This document shows, piece by piece, positions 1-9,765 of a stretch of 64,000 nucleotides of DNA. Origin of the DNA: Oceanibaculum nanhaiense (GTDB taxonomy: Bacteria > Pseudomonadota > Alphaproteobacteria > Oceanibaculales > Oceanibaculaceae); NCBI RefSeq assembly GCF_002148795.1, contig NZ_MPOB01000005.1, positions 1 to 64,000 of the forward strand, given 5' to 3'. The position numbers and the translations under genes were made by a program. Below the pieces are notes generated by a model, which was not told the origin of the DNA, made no database searches, and saw only the letters and a program-made list of their open reading frames with translations. Every line of letters starts with the position of its first letter. Position 1 is the first letter of the stretch.

Positions 1-891
1 ACGCGCGGGCAGGCGGAATTCGAAGCAGCAGCCCTGCGGCGTGTTCTCCGTCAGGACGATATCCCCGCCATGGGCCCCTACGCATTGCCAAGCCCCAGTT
101 CCACGCCGACGGTGTTCGATCCGGGCTTCCTGGCGACAGTTGGTGGCAGCGGTGGCACCACGGCGGACGCGCACGAGAACATGATGCCGACCATGGCGCT
201 GAACTACATCCAGGCACAGAATGGCTATTTCCCTGATCGCTACGACGGTGATGTTGTCTGTAAGGTTTTTGGCGAACTGGATGATGCCTATGTCGGAGAA
301 ATCCGCCTTGCCTGCCTGCCCTTCACGCCGGATGGCTGGCTGCCCTGCGATGGCCGGCTGCTGCCAATGCCCAGCCAAAGCGATCAAAGGATGGCGATGC
401 TTTTCACGATACTGGGCTGGAATTTCGGCGGCAGCGTCAATGACAAGACATTCGGCACCCCCAATCTGGGTTCCACGGCGGTGATGGGCATTGGCCAGGG
501 GGCTGGCCTCAGCAACCGGACGCTGGGCCAGACGGCAGGCGACGCGAGCGTTACACTGCAGATCAACGAGCTGCCGCCGCATTCGCACAGCTTTACCGGC
601 TATGTTCCGCCGGATTCCGGCGACCTGTTGCCGGGACCGCGGCAGGGCGTGGCCCTGGCCTACAGCCCCGGACAACGGCTTTTTTCCAATGCCGATCCGG
701 ATGGCAGCATGGCCCCGCAATCCATCGGCGAAACCGGCGGCGGGGAGGCTCATGAGAACCGGCAGCCCGGCCTGACGCTCGCCTATTTCATCTGCTACAA
801 GGGCGTGTATCCGATGCGCAGCGGCCAGGAGCATGAAAGCGAGGCCGCCGCGATCGAGGCCGCGCTGGCGGCAGCGGGAATTGCGGTCTGA
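1..891 (+). CDS. Phage tail collar / microcystin-dependent-type protein, 5' end cut by window edge
   Basis: The reading frame is open from base 1, so the gene probably starts outside the window. The ATG at 70 is only an internal candidate. Around residues 58-80 of the open frame, the stretch with HENMMPTMALNYI and GYFPDR matches the end of a tail-collar (MdpB-type) domain. A complete second copy follows, running from EIRLACLPFTPDGWLPCDG to AHENRQPGLTLAYFICYKGVYP. The protein therefore appears to carry tandem collar domains, the first one truncated here. Family members are tail-fibre or surface-exposed proteins in phage-derived structures. No other phage genes are visible downstream, so the context cannot separate a prophage remnant from a stand-alone surface protein. 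Confidence 0.75.
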   Translation, partial: TRGQAEFEAAALRRVLRQDDIPAMGPYALPSPSSTPTVFDPGFLATVGGSGGTTADAHENMMPTMALNYIQAQNGYFPDRYDGDVVCKVFGELDDAYVGEIRLACLPFTPDGWLPCDGRLLPMPSQSDQRMAMLFTILGWNFGGSVNDKTFGTPNLGSTAVMGIGQGAGLSNRTLGQTAGDASVTLQINELPPHSHSFTGYVPPDSGDLLPGPRQGVALAYSPGQRLFSNADPDGSMAPQSIGETGGGEAHENRQPGLTLAYFICYKGVYPMRSGQEHESEAAAIEAALAAAGIAV

Positions 892-1002
892 TTACGGGCT
901 GTCAGCACAGGTTTACCAAGGGCGGGCTACCCCACACCGTGGTCCTTGGGGCAGCGCCCTGATCCAGTTCGTTCGCAGTTACAGTCTGAATGGGAGGGAA
1001 AG

Positions 1003-1079
1003 TGGTGCACCCGACAGGATTCGAACCTGTGACCCCTGCCTTCGGAGGGCAGTACTCTATCCAGCTGAGCTACGGGTGC
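1003..1079 (-). tRNA. tRNA-Arg (anticodon CCG)
   Basis: On the minus strand a 77-nt cloverleaf folds. The acceptor stem is GCACCCG paired with CGGGTGC. The D arm contains AGCTCAGCTGGATAGAG, the anticodon stem-loop is CTGCC-CTCCGAA-GGCAG, and the T arm carries GGTTCGAATCC. The seven-base anticodon loop places CCG at positions 34-36, which decodes the arginine codon CGG. Discriminator A and a genome-encoded CCA are present at the 3' end (1003-1006). CGG is a common codon in a genome of this GC content. No tmRNA, rRNA or second tRNA lies alongside. Confidence 0.96.
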
Positions 1080-1178
1080 ATCCGGTGCCAACCTTGCAAA
1101 GCAGAGGCGGCCATCATTTTGCGAGGCGCACCATAGGCGAAACCGCGTGGCGATGCAAATAGGGAAGAAGGGGGCGGC

Positions 1179-2273
1179 TCACGAAGCCGGTGCCGCGCTC
1201 CGCTGCGCCCCGCACAGGCTGTCGGGCCAGCCGTCCGGTGCTTCGCTGCCCGATGGCAGGGGCGCCTCCCAGTCCTCCAGCCAGGCCATCACGTCACGCA
1301 GCACGACAGGCCCGTTCAGGTCGCGCAGCAACATGTGCCAGCCCTCGGGATAGAGCGCCATGCGCGGCTGGTTCGGGGCCTGCGCCCAGTCGCGGTCGAG
1401 CAGCCGGCACAGCGGCTGGGCCGGGACGATCTGGTCGTGCTGGCCATACAGGATGAGGCTGGGCACGGCGGTCGGCGGGCCGGCCTCCAGCGCCGCATCC
1501 ATCAGATTCACAAGGCCCCAGATCGCTTCAATGCGGGTCTCTTTCACCACCAGCGGGTCGCGACCCAGGCGGCGCAGCATGTCGAGATGATCGGAGGCCC
1601 AGCGCTTCAGACCGCGCCCGGTCAGCGTCATCCAGGGCACGGTATGGGCGCCCAGCCACAGCGCGGCGCGCTGGTAGAACGGCATGGTGGCGCGGCCCCA
1701 GACGGCGGGGGCGACGAGGATCGCGCGGTCGGCCGCCGGCGGCATCGGCGCCGCCAGCGCCGACAACACGACGGCACCGCCCATGCTGACGCCCAGCAGC
1801 GTGACCGGCGCGCCGGGGTGCTGCGTGCGCACCAGGTCGGTCATCTGCTTCAGATCGCCGGTCAGGCGCGCCGTTCCGGCCCAGCGGCCGCGGGAGGGCG
1901 CCTGGCCGAAGCCGCGCTGATCATAGGCATAGACCGCCTGGCCGGAGGCGGCCAGCAGCGGCCCCGCAGTGGCGAAGGCGTTGCGGTAGTCGTTGAAGCC
2001 GTGCAGCGCGAGGATGACGCCCTGCACCGGCTGTCCGGCCGGCAGCCAGCGCGTATAGGGCAGTTCCGCCCCGTCCGGCATGCGGGCCGCGCCCTGCGTT
2101 TCGGCGACGGGCAATGTGTTTGGCGGCGCGAGGGCGTTACCCGTTACCGGTAGGGCGTGCAGTGTGGGTTCGGTTGAAGCTCCGCCCGGCAGGGTGGCGA
2201 TTCCGGGCGTGCAGGCAGTCATGAAAAGCACAGGCAGAAGCGCGAGAAAGGGCAGGATCGCGCGCATCAGCAT
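1179..2273 (-). CDS. Alpha/beta hydrolase lipoprotein, monoacylglycerol-lipase-like
   Basis: The 364-residue protein starts with a lipoprotein signal peptide whose lipobox ends at Cys21 (FMTAC). It continues with a serine hydrolase fold of the lysophospholipase/monoglyceride lipase type (Hydrolase_4). An HGFNDYRNAF oxyanion-loop motif lies near residue 91. The nucleophile elbow GVSMGG has Ser163, and likely Asp280 (YGQHD) and His313 (GWHML) complete the triad. It is probably anchored in an envelope membrane and cleaves acyl esters; the substrate is unknown. It starts 11 bp after the stop of the upstream ABC ATPase gene on the same strand, so the two are probably co-transcribed. The start was chosen for the intact signal peptide. 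Confidence 0.85.
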   Translation of the reverse strand: MLMRAILPFLALLPVLFMTACTPGIATLPGGASTEPTLHALPVTGNALAPPNTLPVAETQGAARMPDGAELPYTRWLPAGQPVQGVILALHGFNDYRNAFATAGPLLAASGQAVYAYDQRGFGQAPSRGRWAGTARLTGDLKQMTDLVRTQHPGAPVTLLGVSMGGAVVLSALAAPMPPAADRAILVAPAVWGRATMPFYQRAALWLGAHTVPWMTLTGRGLKRWASDHLDMLRRLGRDPLVVKETRIEAIWGLVNLMDAALEAGPPTAVPSLILYGQHDQIVPAQPLCRLLDRDWAQAPNQPRMALYPEGWHMLLRDLNGPVVLRDVMAWLEDWEAPLPSGSEAPDGWPDSLCGAQRSAAPAS

Positions 2274-2284
2274 TGGCTTTCCGG

Positions 2285-3325
2285 TCAGGCCGCCGTGGCC
2301 GGCTTGCGCTGTCCCGAACCCTTACTGGCGGTCAGCTGCAGGAAAATATCCTCGAGATCGGTTTCCTCGGTCGAGAGATCGGCCACGGCCAATTTGCTGG
2401 CGGCCAGCGCGTCCAGAATGTCGCCGATGCGGATACGGCTCGGCCGGTATTGCAGCACCAGCAGCCGACCGCCTTCCTGCAATTCGGGCTCGAAGGGGCT
2501 AAGCGCCGGCGGCACCATCGCCACCGGCTCGGCCAGCGTGATCTTCAGCGTCTTGCCATCGATCCGGCGCAGCAGCGTTTCCTTGCTCTCGCAGGCGACC
2601 AGCTTGCCATGGTTGATGATGGCGATGCGGTCGCACAGCTCCTCGGCTTCTTCCAGATAATGCGTGGTGATGACCACCGTCACACCTTCGCGGTTCAGCT
2701 TGCGCACCTCGTTCCACAGCTGCTGGCGCAGTTCGATATCGACGCCGGCGGTGGGTTCGTCCAGCACCAGCACCGGCGGGTTATGCACCATCGCCTTGCC
2801 GACCAGTAGGCGCCGGCGCATGCCGCCCGACAGGCTGCGCGCATAGGCGTCCGCCTTGTCGGTCAGGCCGATGCGGGCCAGGATCTCGTCGGTGCGGCGC
2901 TCGGCTTTCGGCACGCCATACATGCCGGCCTGGATGTCCAGCGCCTCGCGCGCGGTGAAGAAGGCATCGAGGTTCAGCTCCTGCGGCACCACGCCGATGG
3001 CGCTGGCCGCCTGGCGCGGATGGGCGTCGATGTCGATGCCCCAGATGCGCGCGCTGCCCTCGGTCTTGCGCACCAGCCCGGCCAGGATGTTGATGAGCGT
3101 CGATTTGCCGGCGCCGTTCGGTCCCAGCAGGGCGAACAGGCTGCCGCGCGGCACGGCGAGATCGACATGGTCGAGCGCCAGCTTCTCGCCCGATTTGCCA
3201 CGGTAAAGCTTGGTCAGGCCCGATATCTCGATGGCATTCTCGGGGGCATTCTCGGGCTGATCTGTCGGCTTGCGGTCGGCGGAAACCGTCATCGGGTCAC
3301 TCGGTTGTTGATCGCGGGGCGGCAA
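2285..3325 (-). CDS. ABC-2-type transporter ATP-binding protein
   Basis: This is a 346-residue ATPase of the CcmA/YadG exporter class. Walker A is GPNGAGKST at 68-76, the signature LSGGM at 165-169, and Walker B VLVLDEPT at 185-192, followed by the H-loop in ITTHYLEEAEELCDR. The C-terminal tail of about 90 residues is typical of ABC-2 export ATPases. The matching membrane permease is not adjacent: the downstream gene is a lipoprotein hydrolase and the upstream neighbour is divergent. The partner must be elsewhere or the system has been split. The first 30 residues are polar and low-complexity, so a start at Met12 is possible. Confidence 0.88.
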   Translation of the reverse strand: MPPRDQQPSDPMTVSADRKPTDQPENAPENAIEISGLTKLYRGKSGEKLALDHVDLAVPRGSLFALLGPNGAGKSTLINILAGLVRKTEGSARIWGIDIDAHPRQAASAIGVVPQELNLDAFFTAREALDIQAGMYGVPKAERRTDEILARIGLTDKADAYARSLSGGMRRRLLVGKAMVHNPPVLVLDEPTAGVDIELRQQLWNEVRKLNREGVTVVITTHYLEEAEELCDRIAIINHGKLVACESKETLLRRIDGKTLKITLAEPVAMVPPALSPFEPELQEGGRLLVLQYRPSRIRIGDILDALAASKLAVADLSTEETDLEDIFLQLTASKGSGQRKPATAA

Positions 3326-3392
3326 TGGGTATCATCCGGCGAGCGAATGGGCAAATCATCGGGCCTTAGCCAGGCCTCGGAGTAGGCGGAAC

Positions 3393-3590
3393 ATGAACAT
3401 GGCGACGACCATGCAGCCTGTCGAGACCATCGACGTAACGGAAACCCGCGTGGCCTGCGATGGCGGCGGCGGGGCGCTGGGACATCCGCGGGTTTTTCTC
3501 AACCTTGGCGCGGATGGCAAGGTGGACTGCCCCTATTGCGGCCGCCGCTTCCAGATGAAGGCCGGAGCCAAGCCGCACGCCGGTCACTGA
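3393..3590 (+). CDS. Zinc-finger (zf-CHCC) domain protein, NDUFS6-like
   Basis: The 65-residue protein has the zf-CHCC signature: a Cys in VACDGGGGALGHPRVFLN, a conserved His in the same stretch, and a paired CPYCGRRF motif. This family is related to the complex I accessory subunit NDUFS6 and is widespread in alphaproteobacteria as a short stand-alone protein. The role in bacteria is presumed to be zinc binding linked to complex I, which is family knowledge and not shown here. It is divergent from the ABC-ATPase gene across a 67-bp spacer that must hold both promoters. Confidence 0.85.
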   Translation: MNMATTMQPVETIDVTETRVACDGGGGALGHPRVFLNLGADGKVDCPYCGRRFQMKAGAKPHAGH

Positions 3591-3609
3591 ACCGCGGCAT
3601 CCGCCCTTT

Positions 3610-3804
3610 CTAGAAGCCCGCTGTCGCGCAGAACGCGACCCAGAGCTGCTCCAGCAGCGCGCTTTCGGCTGCGTAGGGCAGGGCCAGCAGCCCGATCACG
3701 GCAAAGACCAGGAACACGGACAGCTGCACCAACGCCGTCGTCGAAACGCGATGGGTCGAGATGCGCTGTTTCGGTTGTTCCATGCCGTTCGTGCCTTTGC
3801 TCAT
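3610..3804 (-). CDS. Small single-pass membrane protein, unknown function
   Basis: The 64-residue product has a basic, polar N-terminus (about 20 residues) followed by one strongly hydrophobic helix (LVQLSVFLVFAVIGLLALPY). The short C-terminus contains ESALLEQLWVAF. No family was recognised. It is convergent with the zinc-finger gene and 55 bp upstream of nothing on its own strand except the DUF3253 gene. An internal Met at residue 8 is an alternative start. Its existence as a gene rests on length, a plausible topology and lack of a competing frame. Confidence 0.5.
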   Translation of the reverse strand: MSKGTNGMEQPKQRISTHRVSTTALVQLSVFLVFAVIGLLALPYAAESALLEQLWVAFCATAGF

Positions 3805-3832
3805 GGCCTGTAGATTAGCATTGTTGGGCAGA

Positions 3833-3865
3833 ATTCAAAGCTCAGGCCAGATTCAAAGCTCAGGC
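3833..3865. repeat. 15-bp direct repeat pair
   Basis: ATTCAAAGCTCAGGC occurs at 3833-3847 and again at 3851-3865, with a period of 18 bp. The second copy overlaps the 3' end of the DUF3253 gene, including its stop region. The duplication probably extended that gene or its trailing spacer. No function is evident. Confidence 0.75.
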
Positions 3866-4123
3866 GATGGGCCGGCGCAGCCGGATCACGCCGCGCACCT
3901 CGTCGGGCGCCACCGGCTTGCCCTTGCGCAGAATCTCGATCTCGCCGGATTCCGCCATCTGGATGGCGACGCGCCTTGTCTCGCTCATGAGGCGGTTCCA
4001 GTCTTCCGGCCGGACGGCGCGCGCGGCCTCCGTCGGGCAGATCGATTTGCCCGGTCCGCGCGCCTCGGTCAGCGTCAGGATTTCCTCCCGCAGCCTTGCG
4101 CGCAAATCCTTCGTTTCGGCCAT
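3860..4123 (-). CDS. DUF3253 domain protein
   Basis: The 87-residue protein matches the DUF3253 pattern. An N-terminal helix (LRARLREEILTLTEAR) leads to the hallmark ARGPGKSICPTEAAR, then WNRLMSETRRVAIQMAESGEIEILRKG and a final PDEVRGVIRLR. The arrangement looks like a small winged-helix fold, but no biochemical role is established for the family. It reads away from the NnrU gene, with about 50 bp of shared promoter space. The C-terminal stop lies inside a short direct repeat, so the last few residues may be a recent change. Confidence 0.8.
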   Translation of the reverse strand: MAETKDLRARLREEILTLTEARGPGKSICPTEAARAVRPEDWNRLMSETRRVAIQMAESGEIEILRKGKPVAPDEVRGVIRLRRPIA

Positions 4124-4173
4124 GTCCGTTCCCGTTATCGCTGCTGTAATCGGTTTACAGTATAGTCCATGCC

Positions 4174-4866
4174 ATGACCGGATCGATCGAGACTCTTTTC
4201 GTCGCTGCCGTGACCTTTGTCGGGGCGCATTTCCTGCTGGCCAGCCAGCCGGTCCGCGCCGGCGTCGTGCAGGCCATCGGCGAGCGCGGCTTCATGATCG
4301 CCTATTCCGCCATCTCGGGCGCACTGTTCGTCTGGATGCTGCTCGCCTATGGTGCAGCACCTTACGTCGATGTCTGGTATCCCGCACCCTGGACGCGGCA
4401 TGTCGTCTTCACGATCATGCCGTTCTCCGTGCTGCTGGTGGTGCTGGGCTATCTGACCCCGAACCCGACCGCGCTGGGCGGCGAGCGGGCCTTCGAGGCG
4501 CCCGACCCGGCGCCGGGCATCTTTCGCATCACCCGCCATCCGGTGATGTGGGGTATCGGCCTGTGGGCGCTGTCGCATCTGGCGGCGAATGGCGATCAGG
4601 CCAGCATCGTGCTGTTTGCCGGGCTGGCGATCCTGGCCTTTGGCGGCATGGTTGCGGTCGATGCCAAGCGCGCGCGGAAGATGGGGGCGAAATGGGGGCC
4701 GCTGGCGATGACCACCTCTATCCTGCCCTTCATGGCGATTCTGGAGGGCCGCACGCGGTTCGACTGGGCGGGCATCGGCTGGCGCCGTGTCGGCATTGCG
4801 CTGGCCGGCTTCCTGCTGTTGCTGCTGGGCCACCCTTATTTCGCCGGCGTCTCGCTGGTCCACTGA
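4174..4866 (+). CDS. NnrU family integral membrane protein
   Basis: The 230-residue polytopic protein has the NnrU features. The N-terminus is FVGAHFLLASQPVRAGVV, with the family GxRGF-type segment (IGERGFMIAYSAISGALFVWM). An ITRHPVMWG motif lies near residue 124, and further hydrophobic helices run to the C-terminus. NnrU proteins were first linked to nitric-oxide metabolism in denitrifiers, but many homologues lie in genomes and loci with no denitrification genes, as here. The last 31 bp overlap the 3' end of the convergent PAS gene. Confidence 0.88.
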   Translation: MTGSIETLFVAAVTFVGAHFLLASQPVRAGVVQAIGERGFMIAYSAISGALFVWMLLAYGAAPYVDVWYPAPWTRHVVFTIMPFSVLLVVLGYLTPNPTALGGERAFEAPDPAPGIFRITRHPVMWGIGLWALSHLAANGDQASIVLFAGLAILAFGGMVAVDAKRARKMGAKWGPLAMTTSILPFMAILEGRTRFDWAGIGWRRVGIALAGFLLLLLGHPYFAGVSLVH

Positions 4867-5396
4867 GTGTGAGGGATCGCGGTCCGGGTGATCGGCGGAT
4901 CGCCGTTCGGTGCGGTCCTCGGAATGGGATCGAAACGGTAGAGGGTCGCGCCGAAGATGAAGCGCGGCTCTGCATCGCCGTCCAGCAGCGGCAGCACCAG
5001 CCTTTCGCCGGTCGCCGACAGGCCGTATTCGCTCATCCGATAGACGAAGCCCTGCATGTGCAGGATTGTCGGCGTTCCGCCATCGAGACCCAGAACGTCA
5101 CGGTATAGCGGCTGAATGCGGGCCAGGGCCTGCGGCGACAGGAATTCGTCCATATAGCGCCCGAAGGCAATGCCCGGATGCACGCGCCGGATTTCCTCGC
5201 CCGACAGCCGGTAGAGGAAGCGGTCCTGCGCTGGCTCGTACTGCACCAGCCAGACATTGGGCAGAAGCCGCGGGAAATCCACGGGGTCGATATCGGCCCG
5301 ATAGGGGATGCTCCTGTCGCGGCGCTTGTCCTGCCAGTAATCGGCAAGCCGCACCAGACGCGGGTCCTGTATATGGCTGAGGTCGGTGCGCAGCAT
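4836..5396 (-). CDS. PAS domain (PAS_5 type) protein
   Basis: This is a single-domain sensory protein of about 186 residues. It has the PAS_5 pattern common in Rhodospirillales: DPRLVRLADYWQDKR, then DIDPVDFPRLLPNVWLVQYE, and a C-terminal beta-sheet. No output domain follows. The longest frame begins with a TTG at 5414, but the ATG at 5396 is preferred because it is preceded by GGGGA at useful spacing. It overlaps the convergent NnrU gene by 31 bp. A perfect 10-bp-arm palindrome lies just upstream. A second protein of the same type is at 24.6 kb. Confidence 0.8.
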   Translation of the reverse strand: MLRTDLSHIQDPRLVRLADYWQDKRRDRSIPYRADIDPVDFPRLLPNVWLVQYEPAQDRFLYRLSGEEIRRVHPGIAFGRYMDEFLSPQALARIQPLYRDVLGLDGGTPTILHMQGFVYRMSEYGLSATGERLVLPLLDGDAEPRFIFGATLYRFDPIPRTAPNGDPPITRTAIPHTQWTSETPAK

Positions 5397-5414
5397 GGGT
5401 TTCAGCGTCCCCAA

Positions 5415-5435
5415 GGCTGGCCGGACCGGCCAGCC
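5415..5435. repeat. Perfect palindrome upstream of the PAS gene
   Basis: GGCTGGCCGG at 5415-5424 and its exact complement at 5426-5435 are separated by a single A. It lies about 20 bp before the preferred PAS start and between that gene and the argG terminator. The near-zero loop and lack of a following T-run fit a protein-binding operator better than a terminator, but this is inference. Confidence 0.7.
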
Positions 5436-5440
5436 ATCGT

Positions 5441-5491
5441 GAAAAGGCAGGCCCGGCTTCCTGTCTGGAAGAGAATACCGGGCCTGCCTTT
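5441..5491 (-). terminator. Rho-independent terminator of argG
   Basis: A perfect 14-bp inverted repeat pairs 5443-5456 with 5478-5491 (arm CCGGGCCTGCCTTT on the plus strand). The loop is 21 nt, and on the minus strand the stem is followed by a short T-run. It begins 5 bp past the argG stop, so argG transcription should end before the PAS gene. Confidence 0.85.
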
Positions 5492-5496
5492 CATGG

Positions 5497-6708
<1,212 letters not shown>

Positions 6709-6850
6709 GGGAAACGCGCCTTCTGACGTAGATTAGGGGGATGCGGAAGTCGCCGGGAGTATAGGCAAAAGCCGATGCCCGGCAAGAGGCGATCAACGCG
6801 CTTTATGACGCATGAACGGGTACTATGAGCGTTCCCTTCTGTATTCGGCG

Positions 6851-6879
6851 TTGACAACCCCTTCCCCCGTCGGGAACAT
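6851..6879 (+). promoter_or_regulatory. Weak sigma-70-like promoter candidate for the Liv operon
   Basis: A perfect TTGACA at 6851-6856 lies 17 bp from GAACAT (6874-6879), which matches only half of the -10 consensus. A small hairpin (ACCCG-AAAA-CGGGT, 6905-6918) sits between it and the start of the first gene. The -35 element is convincing but the -10 is not. Confidence 0.35.
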
Positions 6880-6938
6880 GTTGCGCATAAACTAAATAAG
6901 CGAACCCGAAAACGGGTCGCAACATGGGAGGAATAACG

Positions 6939-8237
6939 ATGACCCTGCACAACAGGATGAAGGGCTATTGCGTGGGCGCCGTCGCGGCGGTCGCGTTGCT
7001 CGCCGCAGCCCCGGCCCAGGCCGATATCAAGATTGGCGTGATCTTCGACTATACCGGCCCGTTCGCGGCCGGCGGGTCGCAGGCCGCCGCCATCGGCACC
7101 AAGTCGGCCATCGACATCATCAATGAGCGCGGCGGTGTCGAGGGCCACAAGATCGTGGCCACCTACGCCGACGCGCAGTCCAAGGCCGAAGTGGCGATCA
7201 ACGAGATGACCCGCCTGCTGGAACAGGAGAAGGTCGATCTCATCATGGGCGTGTTCTCCAGCGCGCACTGCGTGCCGATGGCCCAGCGCGTCGATCAGCT
7301 GAAGAAGTTCATGTGGGCGAATGTCTGCGTCGCCTCGTCCGTGTTCAAGGGCAAGAACCTGCAATATGCCTTCCGCGCCCAGGTCCATTCCGACCAGTTC
7401 GGCGCGGCGTCGTGCATCTTCACCCATGAGAACGCCAAGGCGAAGTTGGGCAAGGACCCGAAGGACGTGCGCATCGCCATCATTTATGAGGATGGCCCCT
7501 ATGGCGCCGGCGTCGCCTCGGGCAATGAGGCGAAGTGCAAGGAACTCGGCATGAACATCGTGCTGAAGGAAGGCTATGCCGCGACCGCGCCCGACCTCTC
7601 CAGCCTGGTCACCAAGCTGCGTCGCGAGCGGCCGGACGTCATCCTGCACACCGGCTATAACCCGGATATCACCCTGTTCCTGCGCCAGGCGCGTGAGCTG
7701 GGCCTGAAATGGAGCGCGCTGATCGGCCATGGCGCCGGCTACGGCCAGATCGACAAGCTGCGCGAGGCCTTCGGCGACGACGCCAATTACATCTTCAATG
7801 TCGATCCGGTGGCGGCCCAGCTGCTCGACCCGAAAACACTGGCCCCGGGCCTGGGCGATGTGACCGCCGAGATGGTGAAGCGCTACAAGGCCGAGACAAA
7901 GGCCGACCAGGTGCCGCCGCACACCTCCCAGGGCTTCAACCAGACCTGGATCTTCCTGACCGACGTGCTGCCGCGCGCGATCAAGAAGTATGGCGGCTTC
8001 GATCCCGAGGCACTGCGTAAGGCCGCCCTCGATACCGACATTCCGGTCGGCGGCACGATCCAGGGCTATGGCGTGAAGTTCTTCGGGCCGGGCACCGAGA
8101 TGGCGGGCCAGAACGAGCGCTCCAGCCCGGTCGTCATGCAGTACATCGATGGCGACACCAAGGTGGTCTGGCCGGCGGCGATCAAGACGGTCGATCCGGT
8201 GCTGCCGCTGCCGAAGGGGCATGTGTACGCCCGCTGA
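6939..8237 (+). CDS. Branched-chain amino acid-type ABC transporter periplasmic substrate-binding protein
   Basis: This is a 432-residue LivK/AmiC-type (Peripla_BP_6) protein. A signal peptide ends in ALLAAAPAQA and the mature part opens with DIKIGVIFDYTGPFAAGG, the hallmark of the family. The ATG at 6924 lies inside the GGGAGGA ribosome site, so the start is placed at 6939. It is the first gene of an operon with two ATPases and two permeases. Substrates of this class include branched-chain amino acids, amides, urea and aromatic acids; this sequence does not decide which. ILRQARELGLKW and YAR at the C-terminus are typical. Confidence 0.92.
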   Translation: MTLHNRMKGYCVGAVAAVALLAAAPAQADIKIGVIFDYTGPFAAGGSQAAAIGTKSAIDIINERGGVEGHKIVATYADAQSKAEVAINEMTRLLEQEKVDLIMGVFSSAHCVPMAQRVDQLKKFMWANVCVASSVFKGKNLQYAFRAQVHSDQFGAASCIFTHENAKAKLGKDPKDVRIAIIYEDGPYGAGVASGNEAKCKELGMNIVLKEGYAATAPDLSSLVTKLRRERPDVILHTGYNPDITLFLRQARELGLKWSALIGHGAGYGQIDKLREAFGDDANYIFNVDPVAAQLLDPKTLAPGLGDVTAEMVKRYKAETKADQVPPHTSQGFNQTWIFLTDVLPRAIKKYGGFDPEALRKAALDTDIPVGGTIQGYGVKFFGPGTEMAGQNERSSPVVMQYIDGDTKVVWPAAIKTVDPVLPLPKGHVYAR

Positions 8238-8296
8238 GGCATTACACGACCTGCTTTCACCAGAGTTCGGATTTCCGTGGCAACGGCGGATGAATC

Positions 8297-9044
8297 ATGC
8301 TGACCGTGTCTAACCTTACCAAGCGGTTCGGTGGGTTCACCGCCGTTGACCAAGTGTCCTTCAGTCTGGAGCAGGGTGAAATATTGGGGCTGATCGGCCC
8401 CAATGGTTCCGGCAAGAGTACGACCTTCAACCTGATCGCCGGCACGCTGGCCCCGAGCGAGGGCAGCATCAGCTTCCTGGGGCAGGATATCGGCGGCCAG
8501 CGGCCGATGGATGTCTGTCATCTGGGCATCGCCCGCACCTTCCAGATTCCGCGGCCCTTCAAGCGGCTGTCGATCCTGGAGAATGTCGCGGTCGCTGCCT
8601 ATTACGGCCAGAATGGCCGGGTCTCGCGCCAGCAGGCCTGGGCGCAGGCGGAGGAGGCGCTGGGGCTCGTCAACCTGCCGACCGATGCGAAGGCGCCGGT
8701 CGATGGGCTGGGTGCGGCGGGGCTGAAAAAGCTGGAGCTGGCCCGCGCGCTGGCGACCCAGCCGAAGCTGCTGCTGGCCGATGAAAGCCTGGGCGGTCTC
8801 GACGAGCAGGAGATGGACCAGGCGGCCGACATGCTGAGCATGATCCGCCGCGAGAAGAACATCACCATTATCTGGGTGGAACACATCATGGGCGTGCTGA
8901 TGCGCGTCGTGGACCGGGTGATGGTGCTCGACCACGGCGAGAAGATTTCCGAAGGGCTGCCGCGCGAGGTCGCGACCGACCCCAGGGTGGTGGAGGTCTA
9001 TCTCGGCTCCGAGCAGGTCGAGATCGCGGAGACGGGAGAGGCCC

Positions 9045-9052
<8 letters not shown>
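8297..9052 (+). CDS. Branched-chain amino acid-type ABC transporter ATPase (LivG type)
   Basis: The 251-residue ATPase has Walker A GPNGSGKST at 34-42. An unusual signature region, GLGAAGLKKLELARAL, replaces the usual LSxGQ. Walker B reads LLLADES, with Ser replacing the Pro of DEP. The LivG-specific VARTFQ-like segment (IARTFQIPRPFKRLSILENV) is present. The degenerate signature marks a subfamily or reduced coupling and is worth noting because the companion LivF has a canonical signature. It overlaps the following gene by 8 bp, which implies translational coupling. Confidence 0.9.
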
Positions 9053-9749
<697 letters not shown>

Positions 9750-9765
9750 AGGGAAGGCACGGGCG

